Part shown: positions 62,432-64,000 of the stretch, one piece after another
Layout: each line of letters starts with the position of its first letter
How positions within the stretch are numbered: the first letter of the stretch is position 1
NCBI RefSeq assembly: GCF_026427715.1
Contig: NZ_CP107558.1
Span: forward strand, 1,835,001 to 1,899,000
DNA: 64,000 bases
From: Methylocystis sp. MJC1
GTDB lineage: Bacteria > Pseudomonadota > Alphaproteobacteria > Rhizobiales > Beijerinckiaceae
Direction: 5' to 3'
Program-made: the position numbers and the translations under genes
Notes under the pieces: model-generated
Databases searched by the model: none
Seen by the model: only the letters and a program-made list of their open reading frames with translations
Told to the model about the DNA's origin: nothing

Positions 62432-62465
62432 GGACTGTGGCGGCGCGCCAACGCCGCCGCAGTCT
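62432..62465 (+). terminator. Conserved 3' hairpin, unit 2
   Basis: GGACT-GT-GGCGGCG and CGCCGCC-GC-AGTCT form the same interrupted stem as in unit 1, at the same distance (33 nt) from the stop codon. Confidence 0.6.
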
Positions 62466-62547
62466 CCCTACCGTTGAACCCAACGACTTTCATGCTCGCG
62501 CGGTTATGCCGCAACGCAAGGAGCTCTGACCAGGAAGGGGTATAAGT

Positions 62548-62811
62548 ATGAGGAAGTTTTTGTTGGCTGCCGTCGCCGCAATCAGCGCCGGGTCGGCTTA
62601 TGCTCAATCACCCATTGTGGTGAATGCGTCTCCGAACATCAACGTCTTGACACAGCTCATGGTGACTGTGCCGGTCAATGTCAGTCCCGCAACCGCAGTG
62701 GCTGTTTCCGTCTATGGCAATTCCGCCGCCAAAGCCAATACGATCAACTTTCAGGGCGTTTCGGCGGCAAACCAGGGATGGATTAACACGAACTTCGTCT
62801 CGGGGTTCTGA
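62548..62811 (+). CDS. Small secreted Val/Asn/Ala-rich protein (distant relative)
   Basis: This 87-residue protein has a signal peptide (MRKFLLAAVAAISAGSAYA) resembling the two upstream proteins. The mature part (QSPIVVNASPNINVLTQLMV to WINTNFVSGF) is beta-prone, cysteine-free and nearly uncharged. AGGAAGGGG precedes its ATG. It lacks the long leader and fixed hairpins of the tandem units. A GCCGCC/GGCGGC hairpin follows its stop. It may belong to the same functional group. Confidence 0.72.
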   Translation: MRKFLLAAVAAISAGSAYAQSPIVVNASPNINVLTQLMVTVPVNVSPATAVAVSVYGNSAAKANTINFQGVSAANQGWINTNFVSGF

Positions 62812-62940
62812 GCGGAGAGCGCCGCCGGGGGCGGCCTCTTGCTTGGCAGGGGCCGCTGTCCGTTCTGTGGCGCGCGACGTCTACCGGTTTAGGGATCCGA
62901 TCGTTATAGAAGGGCGGCAAGCATCAGCGGATCGGATGGG

Positions 62941-63930
62941 ATGACGCGCGAAAATATCGCAGTTCTCGGCGCTGGCGCCTGGGGGGTGGCGCTCGCCAAT
63001 GTCGCCGCGCAAGGACGCCAGCGCGTCGCCTTGTGGGCGCACGACCCCGGCCACGCGGAGACTCTCGCACGGGATCGAGAGAATAGACGGCATCTCCCCG
63101 GGTTGCCGCTCGCTCATGCGGTTGCGCCGACGAGCGATCTCGCCTGCGTCGCAGACGCGCATATCGTGCTCGCCGTCGTGCCGGCTCAGGCCGTGCGGGA
63201 AGTGGCGCGGGCGGTGCGCCCTCATGTTGCGGAAGGCGCCGCTTTCGTCATTTGCGCCAAGGGGATCGAGCGCGATCGTCGGCACTTCATGAGCGAGGTT
63301 GTCGCCGAGGAGCTGCCGCAAGCGCGGCCGGCCGTCCTCTCCGGCCCGAGCTTCGCGGCCGATGTCTGCAAGGGGCTGCCGACCGCCGTGACGCTCGCCG
63401 CTCCGGATGAGACGCTGGCGCAGAAGCTTTGCGAAGCGCTCTCGACCAAGACTTTTCGGCTCTATCGCTCGACTGACATTCGGGGCGTGGAGATCGGCGG
63501 CGCGGCAAAGAATGTCTTCGCCATTGCGGCGGGCATGGCCGCGGGGCGCCGGCTCGGCGCGAGCGCGCAGGCCGCGCTCATTGCGCGCAGCTTCGCCGAG
63601 CTTACGCGGCTCGGACGTGTGCTCGGCGCCAGAAGCGAGACGCTGATGGGGCTCTCCGGGCTCGGCGATCTGGTGCTGACCTGCGGCTCCGCGCAGTCGC
63701 GGAATTTTGCCTTCGGCCAGGCGTTGGGGCAGGGCACCGCCGTCAAGGACGCTTCCGGCGGCAAGCTGACCGAAGGCGCCTTCACGGCGCGGGTCCTGGT
63801 CGAGATGGCGCAGAAGGAAGGCGTCGAAATGCCGATCGCCGAGGCGGTCGACGCCATATTGTCGTCGCGCCTCAGCGTCGATTCGGCGATCGAGGCGCTT
63901 CTTATGCGGCCGCTGAAAGCGGAGGTCTGA
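62941..63930 (+). CDS. gpsA: Glycerol-3-phosphate dehydrogenase [NAD(P)+]
   Basis: This 329-residue enzyme reduces dihydroxyacetone phosphate to sn-glycerol-3-phosphate for phospholipid synthesis. The Rossmann motif AVLGAGAWGVALANVAA lies at about 6-22. FVICAKGIERD and VEIGGAAKNVFAIAAGMAAG hold the catalytic Lys residues, and GLSGLGDLVLTC is the C-terminal substrate motif. Length is normal. In many alphaproteobacteria gpsA lies near tsaD, as here. Its last 29 bases overlap the partial gene from the right edge. Confidence 0.95.
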   Translation: MTRENIAVLGAGAWGVALANVAAQGRQRVALWAHDPGHAETLARDRENRRHLPGLPLAHAVAPTSDLACVADAHIVLAVVPAQAVREVARAVRPHVAEGAAFVICAKGIERDRRHFMSEVVAEELPQARPAVLSGPSFAADVCKGLPTAVTLAAPDETLAQKLCEALSTKTFRLYRSTDIRGVEIGGAAKNVFAIAAGMAAGRRLGASAQAALIARSFAELTRLGRVLGARSETLMGLSGLGDLVLTCGSAQSRNFAFGQALGQGTAVKDASGGKLTEGAFTARVLVEMAQKEGVEMPIAEAVDAILSSRLSVDSAIEALLMRPLKAEV

Positions 63931-64000
63931 GGGCGCCCGAGATCCGGAAGCCGCCGATGAGATCGGAGAGTCTTCCGGCTTCCGTCGCCAGACGCCGCAT
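63902..64000 (-). CDS. Partial C-terminus, probable methyl-accepting chemotaxis protein
   Basis: The minus strand from 64000 is open for 32 codons to a TAA at 63902-63904 and reads MRRLATEAGRLSDLIGGFRI followed by SGALRPPLSAAA. LA-EA-RL--LIG-FR is the usual end of MCPs, just after the coiled-coil signalling helices. The true start lies beyond the window. The identification rests on this short motif only. Confidence 0.5.
   Translation of the reverse strand: MRRLATEAGRLSDLIGGFRISGALRPPLSAAA

Overview
The window is a dense, G+C-rich bacterial chromosome segment of about 75 protein genes, with no rRNA, tRNA, CRISPR array or intact prophage that I could recognise. Gene content and order point to an alphaproteobacterium of the order Hyphomicrobiales (Rhizobiales): ruvC-ruvA-ruvB beside ybgC-tolQ-tolR-tolA-tolB, sdhCDAB, an HWE-type histidine kinase, an IalB-family protein, an Omp31-like beta-barrel and a PAS_5/PilZ pair. 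A methanotroph-like relative (Methylocystis/Methylosinus) is my guess from the overall flavour, not something I can prove here.

Layout. 1-7.3 kb: a small coiled-coil ORF, an MFS transporter, sdhCDAB (complex II), a small exported protein and asd. 7.4-13.3 kb (minus strand): SulP transporter, lolA, a VapBC module and ftsK. 13.4-19.1 kb: a frameshifted YihY-family gene, two exported unknowns, an HWE kinase with a single-domain response regulator, and a divergent XRE regulator/methyltransferase pair. 19.2-26.4 kb: a cupredoxin-NirK fusion, uvrC, a ChaA-like antiporter, a GST, and ung coupled to a HepT/MntA-type pair. 26.4-38 kb (mostly minus strand): tolBARQ-ybgC fed by a ParDE-type pair, a PepSY protein, ruvB, Uma2, ruvA and ruvC. 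38-46.4 kb: IscU/SufU-like scaffold, folE-hisI, a YtaF/MntP-like membrane protein with a DUF2190 protein, patatin, CBS and rhomboid proteins, then PAS_5 and PilZ proteins. 46.4-55.9 kb: M3 peptidase, IalB, ubiG, lysC, two paralogous helical proteins flanking a broken DUF4424 gene, a ceramidase-like hydrolase and a CPBP protein. 56-64 kb: TetR regulator, Omp31-like barrel, SDR, tsaD, a PLD-family protein, three small secreted proteins, gpsA, and the tail of a probable chemoreceptor at the right edge.

Four themes stand out. (1) Three toxin-antitoxin-like pairs (VapBC, ParDE, HepT/MntA) sit inside core-gene clusters; two are joined by ATGA overlaps to the next housekeeping gene (ybgC-tol, ung). 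(2) Gene ends are crowded with several families of palindromic intergenic repeats; one copy supplies the stop codon and tail of the SulP gene. (3) At 61.2-62.5 kb a whole transcription unit (TTGACA element, 165-nt leader with hairpin, 108-codon secreted protein, 3' hairpin at fixed distance) is present twice in tandem. (4) At 44.67-44.82 kb a perfect FNR/FixK-type box and a TATAAT precede a long hairpin in an otherwise gene-free stretch upstream of the PAS_5/PilZ genes. Two genes (YihY and DUF4424) carry single-base frameshifts.
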